Source: Takakia lepidozioides
Taxonomy: Eukaryota > Streptophyta > Takakiopsida > Takakiales > Takakiaceae
DNA length: 64,000 nucleotides
Reading direction: 5' to 3'
Assembly: GCA_030704615.1 (NCBI GenBank)
Contig: CM060732.1
Coordinates: 60,741,053 to 60,805,052, forward strand
In this document: piece by piece, positions 33,234-44,635 of the stretch
Position numbering within the stretch: position 1 is the first letter of the stretch
How the letters are laid out: each line of letters begins with the position of its first letter
Position numbers and translations under genes: made by a program
The notes under the pieces: model-generated
Told to the model about the DNA's origin: nothing
Databases searched by the model: none
The model's input: only the letters and a program-made list of their open reading frames with translations

Positions 33234-36200
33234 CTACACTTGACGAGTAGGTAGAGTTACATTGTTAAGGCGCTCCAAGGCTAGAATCAATGCTTGTGTT
33301 CCCAAACTGCCTTCACCATACCCCTTCAAAGAGACGTACAGCTGCTGTGCCTGCATACAGTTCCAAATATCATCGCTCAAAAGAGCAAGATCTCTGTAGG
33401 TGTTGAGCACCAAATTTAAGAATCATAGTCAAAATATTGAATAGCACGCCAGGATCACAAAATATAATTATGGTTGACCTAAGATGTTGGGATTGCCTCA
33501 GTTTGTGTCAATGCTACAGACACCATGGCACTGAATTCGAAACAGTCAATAGATTTGAGTGATATGACCAAAGTCTACTGTCAGAGTCAGTCTTGAATTC
33601 ACCTTTCCCGTGTATATAGATATGACAAACATTGCAGGATCTCTCCCCTAGGCGCAAGAAGAGAGATGTAGTGACCCCATCCCCTTTCAAGTCTTTCCAG
33701 TGGACTCTATTGTGTGTTTGATACAACACTTTAAAATCACATTAAATCCGTATGTTTGAACTTCGCCACAAAAAATACCTGACGCAAAAAGTAGATTCAC
33801 TAATGACTCCCTCAAAAGTTTGGAGGTAGGAAGAGACTTACAAGAGCAAGCCCTGGCAATGCAATGCCCATTTGCTGGCATTCCTGTAGTGCAATCCCAA
33901 GATCCTTTACAAAATGATCAATATAAAAGCCTGCATTCACCGCAACAGTCTTTAGCTTTATTGACTATTACATATCTTCAGTTATGACCACAAATGTTTC
34001 AGGAAACAAGGAAATTTAACTGGCATTTATAGGTCATAAGACTTTCGGATTGAAAAAAATTGACAATTAAGACATGAGAATCTCTACCACACGAGATTCA
34101 GTGAATGTCCTACATTCAACTGCATGCTTCGGAAAACAAGGTAAATGAGAAACTCTCTCGAGTATTATGACACCTCAAAGCTGAAATGCAACAAGCAAAC
34201 CGTACCAGCTTGAAGAACACCCCAATGGTTGTGTGCAATAATACAGACATGATAATAGAGGGACTAGAGCCTCTTGCATGGTGCTCATTTCACAATGATC
34301 TGCCGTGTGCTCAGAAACCTTAGATCCAATGAATCCATCCATGTGGGAAGCCCAAATCCTTGAAACTTCTCTCATACCGTAATGTGACGCCTGGAAGAAA
34401 CTATGGCATGACAGGATTACCTGGCACAAAATCCCGTTTCTGAATGCGGGCAGAGTAGAGCTCCAATGACTTCGATCCAGCCGCACCCCCTGCTATTGCT
34501 TGTAGATATCTGTACAGCCATGCACAGAAATACAGTATTCTTAGAAACAACGTGCAAACAGATTCCATTTGCATGGATGCTACATGCAGGGTCCAGTATG
34601 ATCCTGCAAATCTACTACTGTTGTGGTCATGTTTCATGTGCTTTTCATCTATCCCAACACACTATTTTTTTGGACATGCACAATTGTATACAAACTGCAA
34701 TCTCACTTCATACAAGTTCCATAAATCCTGAATGCAAACCAAATCTTGCACTCTAACCAACTATCATGCAGAGGGGACCACGTCATAACTTTTATACAAT
34801 TGGAGGTAAAAGCACAGCAAACTGGAAAAATCCACAATAATGAAGCTATGAACTGAACTTTCACTCGTACATGTACATTAACAATATGCTCTAAACACCC
34901 AGGCAGATGATCTCTACCTGGGGTCTCCCATATACCAGCTCTTCTCCAAACAGGAAGAGTTTGTTAGCTGCCTAACATTTCCTGTTAACTATCCTCTAGA
35001 AAAAGTGTTAGGGGAGTCCAAGGCACAGTGTCTGGAGGGTTGAAACTGGAGAGGAGAAAGGCCTCACGTGGAAACATCAAGGCCTGCTTTATGTGCATAC
35101 AACATTCCCTGTATCAAGACCAACCCCCACCATCATAAGCGGACTTGCCATCCAGAACTAGCTGACATTTCTCTTTGAAATGTTAAGCACATCGTCCAAG
35201 CAGCCAATTTCCGGCAATCCAAGAGTCTTCTTACGACCAACATATAATTTGGTTGCCAACGCTGCTAAAATGTGCAAAACATCCTATTGAGAAGAGTATA
35301 TGACATGGCTTCGTAAGCACACATACAGACATATATAATATATAGCAATGTGCCAGTCAATCTGGCATTCCGTGCATGCATCTGATTTGCTGCAAACTAA
35401 GGGGAAAACGGAGTACAAAACAGCAATAGCATGTACCTCCACCATGCCAACCATTGTGGATGCAATTGTGATCTGCATGTCCAATAATCCCCAAGTTCAA
35501 CTCTGGGTTCCAAACGTAAAAACGAATCAAAAGAGTATATGCATTTACTCAGTTGGAGAGAGCAGCTTCCAAAAACACGTGAACTGACAATGTGGGAAAC
35601 CATAATTATCAACAGTCCAAAACTAGTTTAGAGGAATGCTGACTACAACTCTGGCCACTTCCCCTTCTTTAGTTCTTTGTAAGAGGTAAGAAAAGAGAGA
35701 GAATGTACTCATAAGACATTGTTTGCCGTAGCCTTGTGGCCATAGACCCCGTGCCCAGTTTGGGTGGAACAAAAGGGAACAGATACTGCTTTTGTGAGGG
35801 GCTCGCTCCAGTCGACAACTAGTTTGGGTTTTCCAGATATCCCTCTAGAAAGCCCTTCACACAAGCATCAACTTGCTGTGTGTGAGCTGCCCAGCAATTA
35901 GACCCCAACAGGCCAGGGTTTAGACTAAGCCTCAAGATTTTAGAAGTTGGTGAACAGAGGTTCGGGACAATATTCTTGATGTTCCTGAAGAGGGTCACAC
36001 TTTGGTGAAAATATCCCGGACAATGTATCAGGAAATGGATATTGTCTTCAGGCTGCCTGCACATCGGGCAATAACAATCTCCTCTTCCGCTCTGCGTCTG
36101 TCTATTGTTCAAAGGCAGGCTTCCCGCCCTGAGTTTAAATTTCAGTCCAGTGCCGAGGCTAGGTAGGCCCTTGAGATCATCTCTGTAACATCTACAGAGG

Positions 36201-39200
36201 GCTACGAGGGCCCATGGGACAAGGTTGAACAAATGAAGAGCTTTTATAAGGAAATAGCTTAATGTCTTTCTGGACTTCCTTGTCATCATATCTGCATGTG
36301 ACATCACTTTTCACAGTGCCTGATGGCCTATCTAGTTGAGGGACGTTGTCTTCAAGGACAATTGATGTATTCTGAAGTGGATCTTCAAAGATGAAGGTCT
36401 TCGCCAAAGATAGGATCTCTAAATAGACAATAGTGTCGCCCTCAAATCTCTTAGCATGCAAGAAAGAAGCAAAAAAGTTCTCTGGGAGAAAGAAAAAACT
36501 TTATACATGGCGCCCATGGAACAAAGTACCGATAAGTGTAACTCTATTGTGCAAGTCATAGAAGGAACCAGAAGAGCAAAGGCACCTGATTGGCAAGTTT
36601 GCAGCTTTGTCCACAGCCTGCAGAACCCAAATAGGTGGGAGAGCCCATGCATTTGAACAGAGGTAAAAGTCTCCTAATCTGTCACACAAATCCACTTGCA
36701 GCATCTTTTATTAGACCAGCCAAACCCTTTACAGTAATAGCTCTTTGCATTTGATTAACTCATACACACATAGCAGACAAGAACCTTTCATTGAATCTGC
36801 CCACTTAATGTACCTTAAAGCTGATTAACATTCCACGCAAAGTAGGACTTACTGTCTCTTCGCGGCCACCAGCCATGATGGCAAGAGTCCCGGCCTTGGC
36901 TCCCTTGTCACCTCCTGAGACAGGTGCGTCAACTGCATCACACCCCCTTCCTTGCCACACCATCCTGTGAGTTGACCTTTACTACCCTTTGATAAGGAGT
37001 CCTCTCAGATCTAAGTTGCCATTACCCGCCTATCACTGTCAAGTCAGAGTGCATGTCAAATGCATCAGTCAAGCTATGCATCTACCTCTGCGTACGTCTG
37101 TGTGCAGTGTGCACCCTCTCACCCTCCAACTTTGTTTTTGTCTTATCTTCATGACCAGCAGACAGTTTTTTCTCTGTGTCATGATTCTGATAGCCTGTGG
37201 GGTACGACAAGTGGATTTCATAATTAACACTCAATCGTAAAGGAAAAATTGAGCTCTCATGTCAAGCCTGAGATTGGTGCTAGCTGTTTCAAATACAACC
37301 ATCACAAGCCCTGTTGGGTAAGGACCCTACATCCACCTATGATTCCTGCCATACAGGACCAATAATTGAACAGCTGTTGAAGAATGATCAAATGGTACTC
37401 TCTCTCCAAATAGATGAAATTTCTTTGTTTCTTTCTCATTCACTCGTGAAAAATCTCTCAACATCAAAATCCCATGAGAAAATCTGTTCTGCTTCCATAG
37501 AAAGGATGCCACATACTTCTGCTGAGCAGCCATAAAAATTTCACGAGCCAGGGAAGGCTCACTAGTTGTCATATCCACCACCTGACCCACCCACCCACAC
37601 AAATGGACAAAATTTGAGTAACAAGCTTTCTTAACATCCTTCCGAGTATTGCTCTAAAATATCTCCCGGCAGATTGTTTTGATTCTTAGTAAACAATTAA
37701 TGTCCCCATGGATACTGTGAGTGGTAGGGCTACTTCTCACAGCTAACACTTTTCATAATGGGATGCACAAACATAGAATGTACTCATAACACTTTGTTTC
37801 CTGTAGCACTGTGTCCATAGACCCCGCACCCAGTTTGGACGGAAAATGCACAAACATAGAGGTAGCAAGATAGCTTGTACACCCACAATTCCACCAGGAC
37901 GAAGACCTTGCAAAATGCCTGCTTCTCCAAGAATGACTTCGCGCACATCTGCTGGATACCTGCAGCACAATAATAGCAAACTCAACATGCTACAGCTCAC
38001 AGTAGCTGAAGTGCTTGATATTTTCCTTAAAACGGTAAATGTAGGTCTGCATGTTCCCACTGAATGTATGCAAAATGATAAAAGAGAATGGAAGTCAAAA
38101 GTGTAACAACGTAATAGACAAGCAGCATCATCATCTACAAAAGGACAGAGCAACAGACATACCCAACAATTGTGAAAACAATGTCACTATTCTGGGCAAC
38201 AGCCTTCGGAGAATCAACCATCACTGCACCTTTCTGACATAATGCCTCTGCTTTGCTGCTCTCAGCCATAAACAATACATGCCAAACTTGAATGTCAATT
38301 AGGGTTAAAGGAGACAGCTGCTGCAGTCTTCACTAAAATTTACAGAATATGTACTACTACTTGCCTGCAGGCTGGCTTCGCAAAAGCACCTGCTGGAAGT
38401 GAGTTACCACCTGTGGCCAATAACAATGCTAGATACACACATTCTCATAAAATAATCTCCCTCGCAATCTTGTAATTCATTTCTGATATGTCTGCTACAT
38501 ATCTTGCCAATGACAAGATAGGCTCAACTGTACTGCAAGGGCCCCAACCACATCTTAAGAAATAGCCCATGTAAGCTTATCATTACAACCGCATCTACCA
38601 ATAACAATGATGTTACTTTCATCAACAGACATTGATGTGAGGTAAGTGAACATGCAGGTGGTTGCAAATGTGCTCTTTCAAATGGTAGGGCTAATGGGAT
38701 GGGCTCATTGATGGCTGCAGAAGTACAGGCATGACAGCAACGGCAATCAATTACTACCTGGGTGTGCGATTAAAGAGAGTAACAGTGAAGCCGGCATCTT
38801 GGATATGGCTGCACATTGCCTGTCCCATGACGCCTGTCCCTATCCATCTGTATGTCACAAACATAAGTATACAACCCTTCTAACCAAGCACTTACCCTTC
38901 TTTGAGTTCACTATTGCACTTCCAATTTAAATCAAATCAAGACTCTAGTCAACTTTTACTTGTCAGGGAATCCAATTACAAGTATGTCGCCATAATCAAG
39001 GCAGCTCCAAAATGACTTTTTAAATTACTTGAAGTAGAAAGCTACTTCTGTCTTTGAATATGAATATCTGTTAAATGTGGAGGAGGACAAGCAAAAGTGA
39101 TGATTGGCACGCCGGTTGTGCCTGACCATCCTCACAGGGAAAGTGATTGTATCCACGCAAGGTAAACAATTTAAAGCACCGAGAAGGTAATGAACAATTA

Positions 39201-39257
39201 CCCAACTCGGGTTTGACCTGCCACAATCTCCTTCCTCGGGGGGTTGTTTTCTGCCAT
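33234..39257 (-). CDS. 3-hydroxyisobutyrate dehydrogenase-like protein (beta-hydroxyacid dehydrogenase)
   Basis: NAD(P)-dependent beta-hydroxyacid dehydrogenase, close to the plant 3-hydroxyisobutyrate dehydrogenase-like group (valine catabolism or related short hydroxyacids; substrate unproven). Exons (minus): 39257-39202, 38847-38758, 38255-38163, 37959-37887, 37581-37517, 36946-36853, 36678-36586, 35472-35437, 35108-35068, 34509-34421, 33930-33842, 33350-33234. The sum is 936 nt, 311 aa, phases joining. Motifs are [13 protein letters not shown] (Rossmann), [45 protein letters not shown] (substrate-binding signature), [19 protein letters not shown] (with the catalytic Lys), [32 protein letters not shown] and [15 protein letters not shown]. 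From this ATG there is no organellar presequence; an upstream exon near 40074 could supply one. An intron holds a LINE fragment in the same orientation. Confidence 0.95.
35660..36320 (-). mobile_element. LINE (non-LTR retrotransposon) 3' fragment inside a dehydrogenase intron
   Basis: A minus-strand ORF (36307-35819, 162 aa) reads [15 protein letters not shown], then [20 protein letters not shown] with CP. This is the zinc-knuckle-like zf-RVT segment found at the C-terminus of plant LINE reverse transcriptases (CPxC...HFLxHC). It then continues [16 protein letters not shown] to a stop. Downstream lies a 3' tail (about 35818-35690) that recurs elsewhere in the window. The 5' part is truncated, as usual for LINEs. 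It sits in the 36585-35473 intron of the dehydrogenase gene, on the same strand. Confidence 0.8.
36488..36530 (-). repeat. Possible copy of ATTTC-tail family
   Basis: An aaactttata word then ggcgcccatggaacaaag resembles, in reverse, the 3' end of the short repeat at 19196. Diverged; low confidence. Confidence 0.35.
37752..37850 (-). repeat. Solo LINE 3' tail copy
   Basis: Carries gaatgtactcataacac, tgtccatagaccccgcaccc and agtttggacgg, matching the 3' tail of the LINE at 35690-35818. It lies directly beside dehydrogenase exon 4 (37959-37887), in the following intron. Confidence 0.75.
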
Positions 39258-40220
39258 GAAATCCTGTGTACTGCTGCGGTCCTCCCAACTCAAACCTGGA
39301 ATCATGACAATTCGTTTGAAGCACAGTGAAACATAGGTTGTGAGCATTTTCAAAATAATGGCAAGTTGACCTGAAGAACAGTTATACCGACAGTATGGAC
39401 GAAGTTCAGTCAAGCCCCCCTCTGCAGACCAACCCAGTTGTTCTTTCAGCATCCAAGACCGGCCCCCTTCTCCCTCCATTTCTTCGGTTTTCACCTCCAT
39501 CCATCACACTCTCTCACTCTAAAGATCTCATCGTCCGTAAAACAATTGACTAAATTCGCCTGCGCCCTCTCCGAACTAGGTGTAGAACCCATACGAAGAG
39601 GATGTGCGCTGTTGTTGGGAACAAAACAGACAATGCATCGGGACTGCACGCAACAAGGGTCAACGAGAAGAATCTGAACCAATTCAAACTAGGAAAGCTT
39701 CGCAGGTCGCAGCCGAATCAAATCAAAGCAGTAACAGAGTGTAAGCAATGTCAGACTGGATCTTGCTCCAAAGTCATCAAAACGGTGAAAGTGCAAATCA
39801 AACTCTCCGATAATTGCTCTGACTCAATTGCACAAAATTCAAATTCACACCCGAGACTGTGGTCTATGGCGTTTCCCCCATACAGAAATTGGGCAGCAGC
39901 AGACCTGACCTCACCTCCAGCTTGCAAACAGCAGCTAGCCCCAGCCGAATGAGAGAAGTTCAAAGAAAGCAACAAGCCTGCCGTTTGTAGGGAGGAATGA
40001 CGAGAAAATGTGGTAACAAAGAAAGGGTTGATGAGACGCGATGCAGAGATGCGTGACAGGGTCGCAGCTGCCATTTACTTACCTTCTGCCCTTCACTACA
40101 CTACTTACACCACACTGCTGCAAAACCAGCGATTGAACAGTCATTCCATGCAGGCAGCACATTCATTTTTTTTAATTGTTTTTTAAAGGAAACACATTCA
40201 TAGAACATCGTTAGGTTTTG
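39258..40220. other. Upstream region of the dehydrogenase gene
   Basis: Probable promoter and 5' leader on the minus strand. A minus-strand ORF starting at 40074 reads MAAATLSRISASRLINPFF, rich in Ser/Arg and lacking acidic residues like a mitochondrial presequence. It could be an alternative first exon, but I could not fix a donor whose phase I trust. Confidence 0.4.
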
Positions 40221-40224
40221 ATCT

Positions 40225-40445
40225 ATCATACCCTTTCTTTTCTTTTCTTTTCTCTTAAGGGAAAAGACCATCAGGCCCCTTGATAGTGAGAGGAGAAAAT
40301 AACCTCTTTCAGGAGAAATGGGACACAGCCCAAGAGAAGGGGGAGAAGAGTATCCAAGTATACCACACCAGTCAAATAGCAGGATTTGACCCTTGGATCA
40401 TCTGCGTGGCACTCAGTGTACTAACCAACTGAGCTACTGACTATT
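40225..40445 (-). mobile_element. tRNA-derived SINE
   Basis: On the minus strand the head reads gtcagtagctcagttggtta and later gggtcaaatcc. These fit an RNA polymerase III A box (TAGCTCAGTTGG) and B box (GGGTCAAATCC) at tRNA-like spacing. A unique body of about 150 bp follows and the copy ends in an A/G-rich (aaaag)n tail at about 40226-40256. It cannot be a working tRNA because the anticodon arm and acceptor stem do not pair. The head-body-tail layout is that of a plant SINE. Confidence 0.65.
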
Positions 40446-40559
40446 TCTTTTTTTAAATATACAAAGATTGATTTTTATACTTGATGGTATTGGTTAGTTT
40501 GGTGCAATGCCATGTTGGTAATGTGTGAGCCAGTAAAATCCTGTACCCTGTTAGTTGAG

Positions 40560-41860
40560 GGTTTGTAGTTGATTGTGGGTTGCTTCTACTCTGCTGCTAA
40601 GGCTACAATTCCTACAGAAACTTCCTGAGTCTCGTTGTTTGTAAAGGCCCCAAACCCATATGACAGTGCTTCCTTGAAATTCTTGGGGTCCAACTGCTAA
40701 ATCTGTCTCTCTATCCCACGGTTTCCAGGGGTGATTCACCTTCCGGCTCCTTAACGGTAGCTCCTCGAGTCCCGAAGCCAGCCTGCTTCTCAGCTTTCTT
40801 GCTTTTCTTCTTACCACCTGCCGACCTCTCAACATTATGTTTCTCCATAAGCGACTGAGACCTCTTGTGTGAGTTATATGAGTCCATAAATTGCGCCTCT
40901 TTTCTTGCTCTCTCCTTCTCGCGCTCTTCAAACTTGTCAGCTGGACCACTTGTGAAAGCAGCTTGCTTAAGGGCAACCAGATATTGCATATTTGCCTTCT
41001 GAGCCTTGTCTGCTGGCGTCTCAGTCCAAGCACTCGTATCACCACGCGAGAGGCACACCTCTCTCTGAGGCGGAAGTCTTGTCATCCATTCATCTCTAGC
41101 CGCTGCCAGAGGACCTCTTAGCAGCTCGTCATCACCCTCTTCTACCATTCCTCGTACACGCCTCCACTGTGCAGCAAATTTAGCCTGCATTTCAGCCACA
41201 AATTCTTCACGGGCCACCTCCTCAGCAACCTTGTGGTTAATCTCAGCTCTCTTTGTGGGAGTCCTTGAATGCCTTGTTTAGTACCATAAGGGCCTTGTGT
41301 GCTTGTGGATGTTTACACTTATGTGGATGCACTAGTAAAGACAATTTCCAATACTTTTTCTTCAAGACAGCAGGTTCAACATCTGACTTCACACCCAGCA
41401 GATCATATGCGTTCTTCACTTCACGACAAAGCATTCTGATCACCTCTTCAATTCGTTCAGCGTCATTAGCGTATGCAGCCTCCGCCACCACTGTTGGACA
41501 AGCAGGTCCGACGAAGGGATCATTTTCTAGCTCCAGCTCTGCCTCTCTCAGACGAGCCTCGGCTTCTGTAAGTCGTGCTGCAGCAGCTAACATGTCAGCA
41601 GATGGCAGTGCTGGACCAATGATCCTGAACTTGGTTTTGGGTGAATTAAGGCCTCTTCTCCTTCCAGCTTCATCACAACTGCTAACAGCGAGAGGCTCAT
41701 GGAGATCATTGTCGGAGTGTTGGGCATGCGGTGGAAATCTGAAAACATTGCTTCTGGTTCGCTTCTTCGTCCAGGATTCAGTTGGCAGCTATCCCCGCCA
41801 TAAAACCAATCTACTCGAAAGCTTCACCAAGAGCTTAAATGCAAATCACTTGCACCTGAT
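40560..41860 (-). pseudogene. Processed pseudogene of a DnaJ / DUF3752 protein
   Basis: On the minus strand: FRIIGPALPSADMLAAAARL, TEAEARLREAELELENDPF, a J-domain segment AYDLLGVKSDVEPAVLKKKY then KLSLLVHPHKCKHPQAHKAL, a frameshift, KRAEINHKVAEEVAREEFVA, DEWMTRLPP, RGDTSAWTETPADKAQKAN, SLMEKHN, then another frame with HPWKPWDRETDLAVGP and a third with DPKNFKEALSYGFGAF. This is the order of plant J-domain proteins that carry a C-terminal DUF3752 (GPALPSA) region. The J-domain HPD tripeptide, essential for Hsp70 stimulation, is HPH. There are two or more frameshifts and no introns over 1.2 kb, so it is a dead retrocopy. Confidence 0.85.
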
Positions 41861-42262
41861 GAGGTCTCGTCTCTGAACAAACCCCATCTTTTAAAAATTG
41901 GCTTACCACTCCGTCATTGAGGAGGCGGCTTTGACAGGCTTCCTATCATACTTTTTTCAGTCACCCAACCTATTTATGAGAGTGTCATACTTTTCTTAAT
42001 CTTTTGTCTTTTTTTTCCTTTTTCTTCTTGTTTTTTTTGGCAAAGCCTGGCCTGAGGGAGGCCAAAGGTATTGATGATGAGGAAAAAAAACTTACCTCAC
42101 ATGACAGGCCACGGAGGTCTTTTTTCTTTTCTCTCTTTTGCATTTTACTTTTTTTTCCAACAAAAACCTGGGGCCTAAAAAGTCAAAATTTTTGGACCTG
42201 TCACACTTTTGAGAAAAGCTAAATTGATGTGCAAAAGAGAAGAAAAGAACCAAGGGAAACTG
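41861..42262. other. Upstream region of GDSL gene
   Basis: T-rich, low-complexity sequence with no coding signal apart from in-frame upstream codons of the GDSL ORF, which I treat as non-coding because the TATA box lies inside them. Confidence 0.5.
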
Positions 42263-42270
42263 TATATAAG
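42263..42270 (+). promoter_or_regulatory. TATA box of GDSL gene
   Basis: TATATAAG about 210 bp before the proposed GDSL start at 42473. It places the transcript start near 42295 and so argues against the longer ORF that opens at 42209. Confidence 0.6.
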
Positions 42271-42339
42271 GATGAAGTTTTCTATCTCATTCACAAACTT
42301 CTTTCGAGATCAAGTTCTCCTCTCTCTCCTCTTGGATCT

Positions 42340-42466
42340 GTTCATTTCTCGGGGTCTTTGTTGCTACATAGCTTTGGTAGCTCTCTGTCTCTTCTTAGGC
42401 TTGGTTGGCACGTTGGCACTTCCCTGTGGTCTTTGTTGCTCGGTAGTTTTGGTAGGTGCTCATCAA
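42340..42466 (+). repeat. Imperfect direct duplication in GDSL leader
   Basis: The word ggtctttgttgct followed by a (t)agctttggtag or (gg)tagttttggtag stretch occurs twice, near 42353 and 42428, so a unit of about 75 bp is duplicated just before the start codon. Confidence 0.6.
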
Positions 42467-42472
42467 TCTTGG

Positions 42473-43672
42473 ATGCGTAGTTTTATATTGGTGGCAATGA
42501 CAAACATTATGAGAGGTGCAGTGTTGCTTTTGGTCATCTTAGCTTCAGCTTTTAATCCGGTCAGATCACTTTGTCCATCGGGTGCTGTGTTCATGTTCGG
42601 AGACTCGCTATCGGATACTGGAAATGATCAGCTAGCATTTCCATTGAACCAACAAGTACACCTGAGCAGACCTTATGGAGAAACATTTTTTGGACATCCA
42701 GCAGGTCGATTTTCGAATGGGCGGATTGTGATTGATTTCATAGCTCATGCCTTTGGACTTCCCTTCCTCACCCCAATTCAAGCATACACAACGAACCGTA
42801 CAAAGTCCAATTTTCAACATGGGATCAATTTTGCTTATGCTGGAGCTACGGCACGAAACGATGACTACTTGGTTCCATATCATCTCGAGCTTCAAGTCGA
42901 ACAATTTTTGGATTTCAAAACCAACGCACAATCAAAATTGGCAAGAGAATTGATACCCACCTCAGAGAATTATGAGAATGGATTGTACATTATACACGCT
43001 GGGGGCAACGACTTCTCATACCAGTATCTCCGAGACATGGGTCCTACAAATGTAATGAAATACATTGTGCCTCAATCGGTGGCTGCAGTTTCAGCTGCTA
43101 CAGAGAATTTATATAATGCAGGAGCTAGACACTTTTTTATTTACAACAATCCTGCTGAAGGTTGCTCCACTATTTTCCTCTCAAACTGGGGCACTCCTGA
43201 GGTTTCAAGAGACGAGTACGGGTGTTTGATTCCCTTCAATGAAGTTGTTTTAGCGTACAATGAGGGCTTGAAAAGCATGATTAAGGATCTCCAACAACGG
43301 CTTCCGGGAATTTCCATTCACTTTGGTCGATACTATGACATCAACATGGACATTGTAAAAAATCCGGAAGAATATGGATTTCCAAAGGAGAACATATTCC
43401 AAGCGGCTTGTGGGTATGGACATCCATACAATTTCAACTTGGATGCTATGTGCGGAAACATTAACGGAACCGTAGAAGGGAAAGCTGTGGATTTAGATGT
43501 GTACAAATCTAGGGATCCTAACAACTATATCATGTGGGATGGAGTACACTTTACAGAAGCCTTCTACAAGATAGTAGCAAAGTCTTTTCTGACAGGAAAG
43601 TATTTGGAGCCACCTACCAATTTCATGAGAGAATGCAAGTTGAACGGGGAATATTTTGCCCAAGGAATGTGA
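42473..43672 (+). CDS. GDSL esterase/lipase
   Basis: Secreted SGNH-fold esterase/lipase of the plant GDSL family. Single exon, 399 aa from the ATG at 42473; starts at 42497 or 42509 would trim it to 391 or 387 aa. A hydrophobic signal peptide ends near VRS-LCPSG. Block I is FMFGDSLSDTGN (nucleophile Ser), block II GINFAYAGA, block III IHAGGNDF (Asn of the oxyanion hole) and block V WDGVHFTEA (Asp and His of the triad). Length and motifs are normal, so it is likely active; the substrate is unknown. Plant GDSL genes usually have about five exons, so an intronless copy is a little unusual. The same frame is open back to 42209, but a TATA box at 42263 lies inside that extension. A likely poly(A) signal follows at 43736. 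Confidence 0.95.
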   Translation: MRSFILVAMTNIMRGAVLLLVILASAFNPVRSLCPSGAVFMFGDSLSDTGNDQLAFPLNQQVHLSRPYGETFFGHPAGRFSNGRIVIDFIAHAFGLPFLTPIQAYTTNRTKSNFQHGINFAYAGATARNDDYLVPYHLELQVEQFLDFKTNAQSKLARELIPTSENYENGLYIIHAGGNDFSYQYLRDMGPTNVMKYIVPQSVAAVSAATENLYNAGARHFFIYNNPAEGCSTIFLSNWGTPEVSRDEYGCLIPFNEVVLAYNEGLKSMIKDLQQRLPGISIHFGRYYDINMDIVKNPEEYGFPKENIFQAACGYGHPYNFNLDAMCGNINGTVEGKAVDLDVYKSRDPNNYIMWDGVHFTEAFYKIVAKSFLTGKYLEPPTNFMRECKLNGEYFAQGM

Positions 43673-43735
43673 TCTCCTCATTGAGGATGGATTATGTTTT
43701 GTCTTTTGTATTATCAATTGTGTTTGAAACCATGC

Positions 43736-43741
43736 AATAAA
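43736..43741 (+). terminator. Poly(A) signal of GDSL gene
   Basis: AATAAA 64 bp after the GDSL stop codon, in an AT-rich context. Confidence 0.55.
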
Positions 43742-44635
43742 ATTTAGTAGTGTATTCTGACCCATCACTCTGTTTGCCATTGTGTAGTCTAAATTTCCCA
43801 AAGGAGCTTTGTTAAGTAATGGTTTGTGGGGTGGTGTACTGATCTGTCTATTGAGGACTTGACAAGCCGCAACTACATAATTTACTACTGTGTCTACAGC
43901 TATGTAGTTCACAACCAACTTTGGAGTCTCCTTCTGCAGGTTCATGAACTAATTAAGTCGGACAATAAATACATAGACCTGTGGGCAAATTAGTCAGGCT
44001 AGCTACTCCATGATGTCACAGGGGATAGTGATGCTGATAGTGGTTATCATCAACAGACAAGGTTTCACATATCTTCACATGTTTACTGCATTGAGTGCAA
44101 AAGATTGTTACCGCAGCAATCTTGGGTGTCCCAGAGCGTTTAATAATATTTTCACTACAGGAATTACTCAGCTGACAGCTTATTTACAATTAGACATTGA
44201 TAAGACACTGTTCATCTTGATTACTTTACAGGTGTTTCATGCTCACCTTCTTCATGTGTACAATAGCCAACAATAGCGCCCCATTCACTAGAAGTCCTTG
44301 ATGATGGATGTTTGCGTTTCCGATGAAAATTACTGTACAAATATTTAACAATGAACAGTTGCAGGCGCGTTCAAAAACAGAAGGCTGAGGGATCAGAAGT
44401 CTCAAGGTTTTGAACCATGCTGAAGAAACTAAAGAAAGGAATTGTGTTTGGGGAATCGACTACTCAGCAACTTTTGCCAACAGCAGACCTACTGTGCATC
44501 CATGGAAACAGCACCCCCATTTGTGCGACGATGCACTCTCAACACCCTCCACAAAGGTTTGCTTCTTCATACTTCCCAGTGTCTTTCTGCTTCGTGCGCG
44601 CTTCCGCTTTCCTAGTCTCTTTTTTTGTTGAAGAG
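43742..44635. other. Intergenic between convergent genes
   Basis: Between the 3' ends of the GDSL gene (+) and the HhH gene (-). Short ORFs only; nothing recognised. Confidence 0.5.

Noticed and set aside
36603-36618. Extra intron ending in tgcag inside dehydrogenase exon 7
   Set aside because: The acceptor-like tctgcag is followed by coding sequence in frame, but so is the DNA before it ([11 protein letters not shown]), so the exon is continuous from 36678 to 36586.
38370-38405. Plus-strand [11 protein letters not shown] exon-like segment after a good acceptor
   Set aside because: It lies within a dehydrogenase intron on the opposite strand and no partner exons were found.
42209-42472. 88-residue N-terminal extension of the GDSL ORF
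   Set aside because: The frame is open, but a TATA box lies at 42263 inside it and a proper signal peptide follows the ATGs at 42473-42509, so the extension is promoter and leader.
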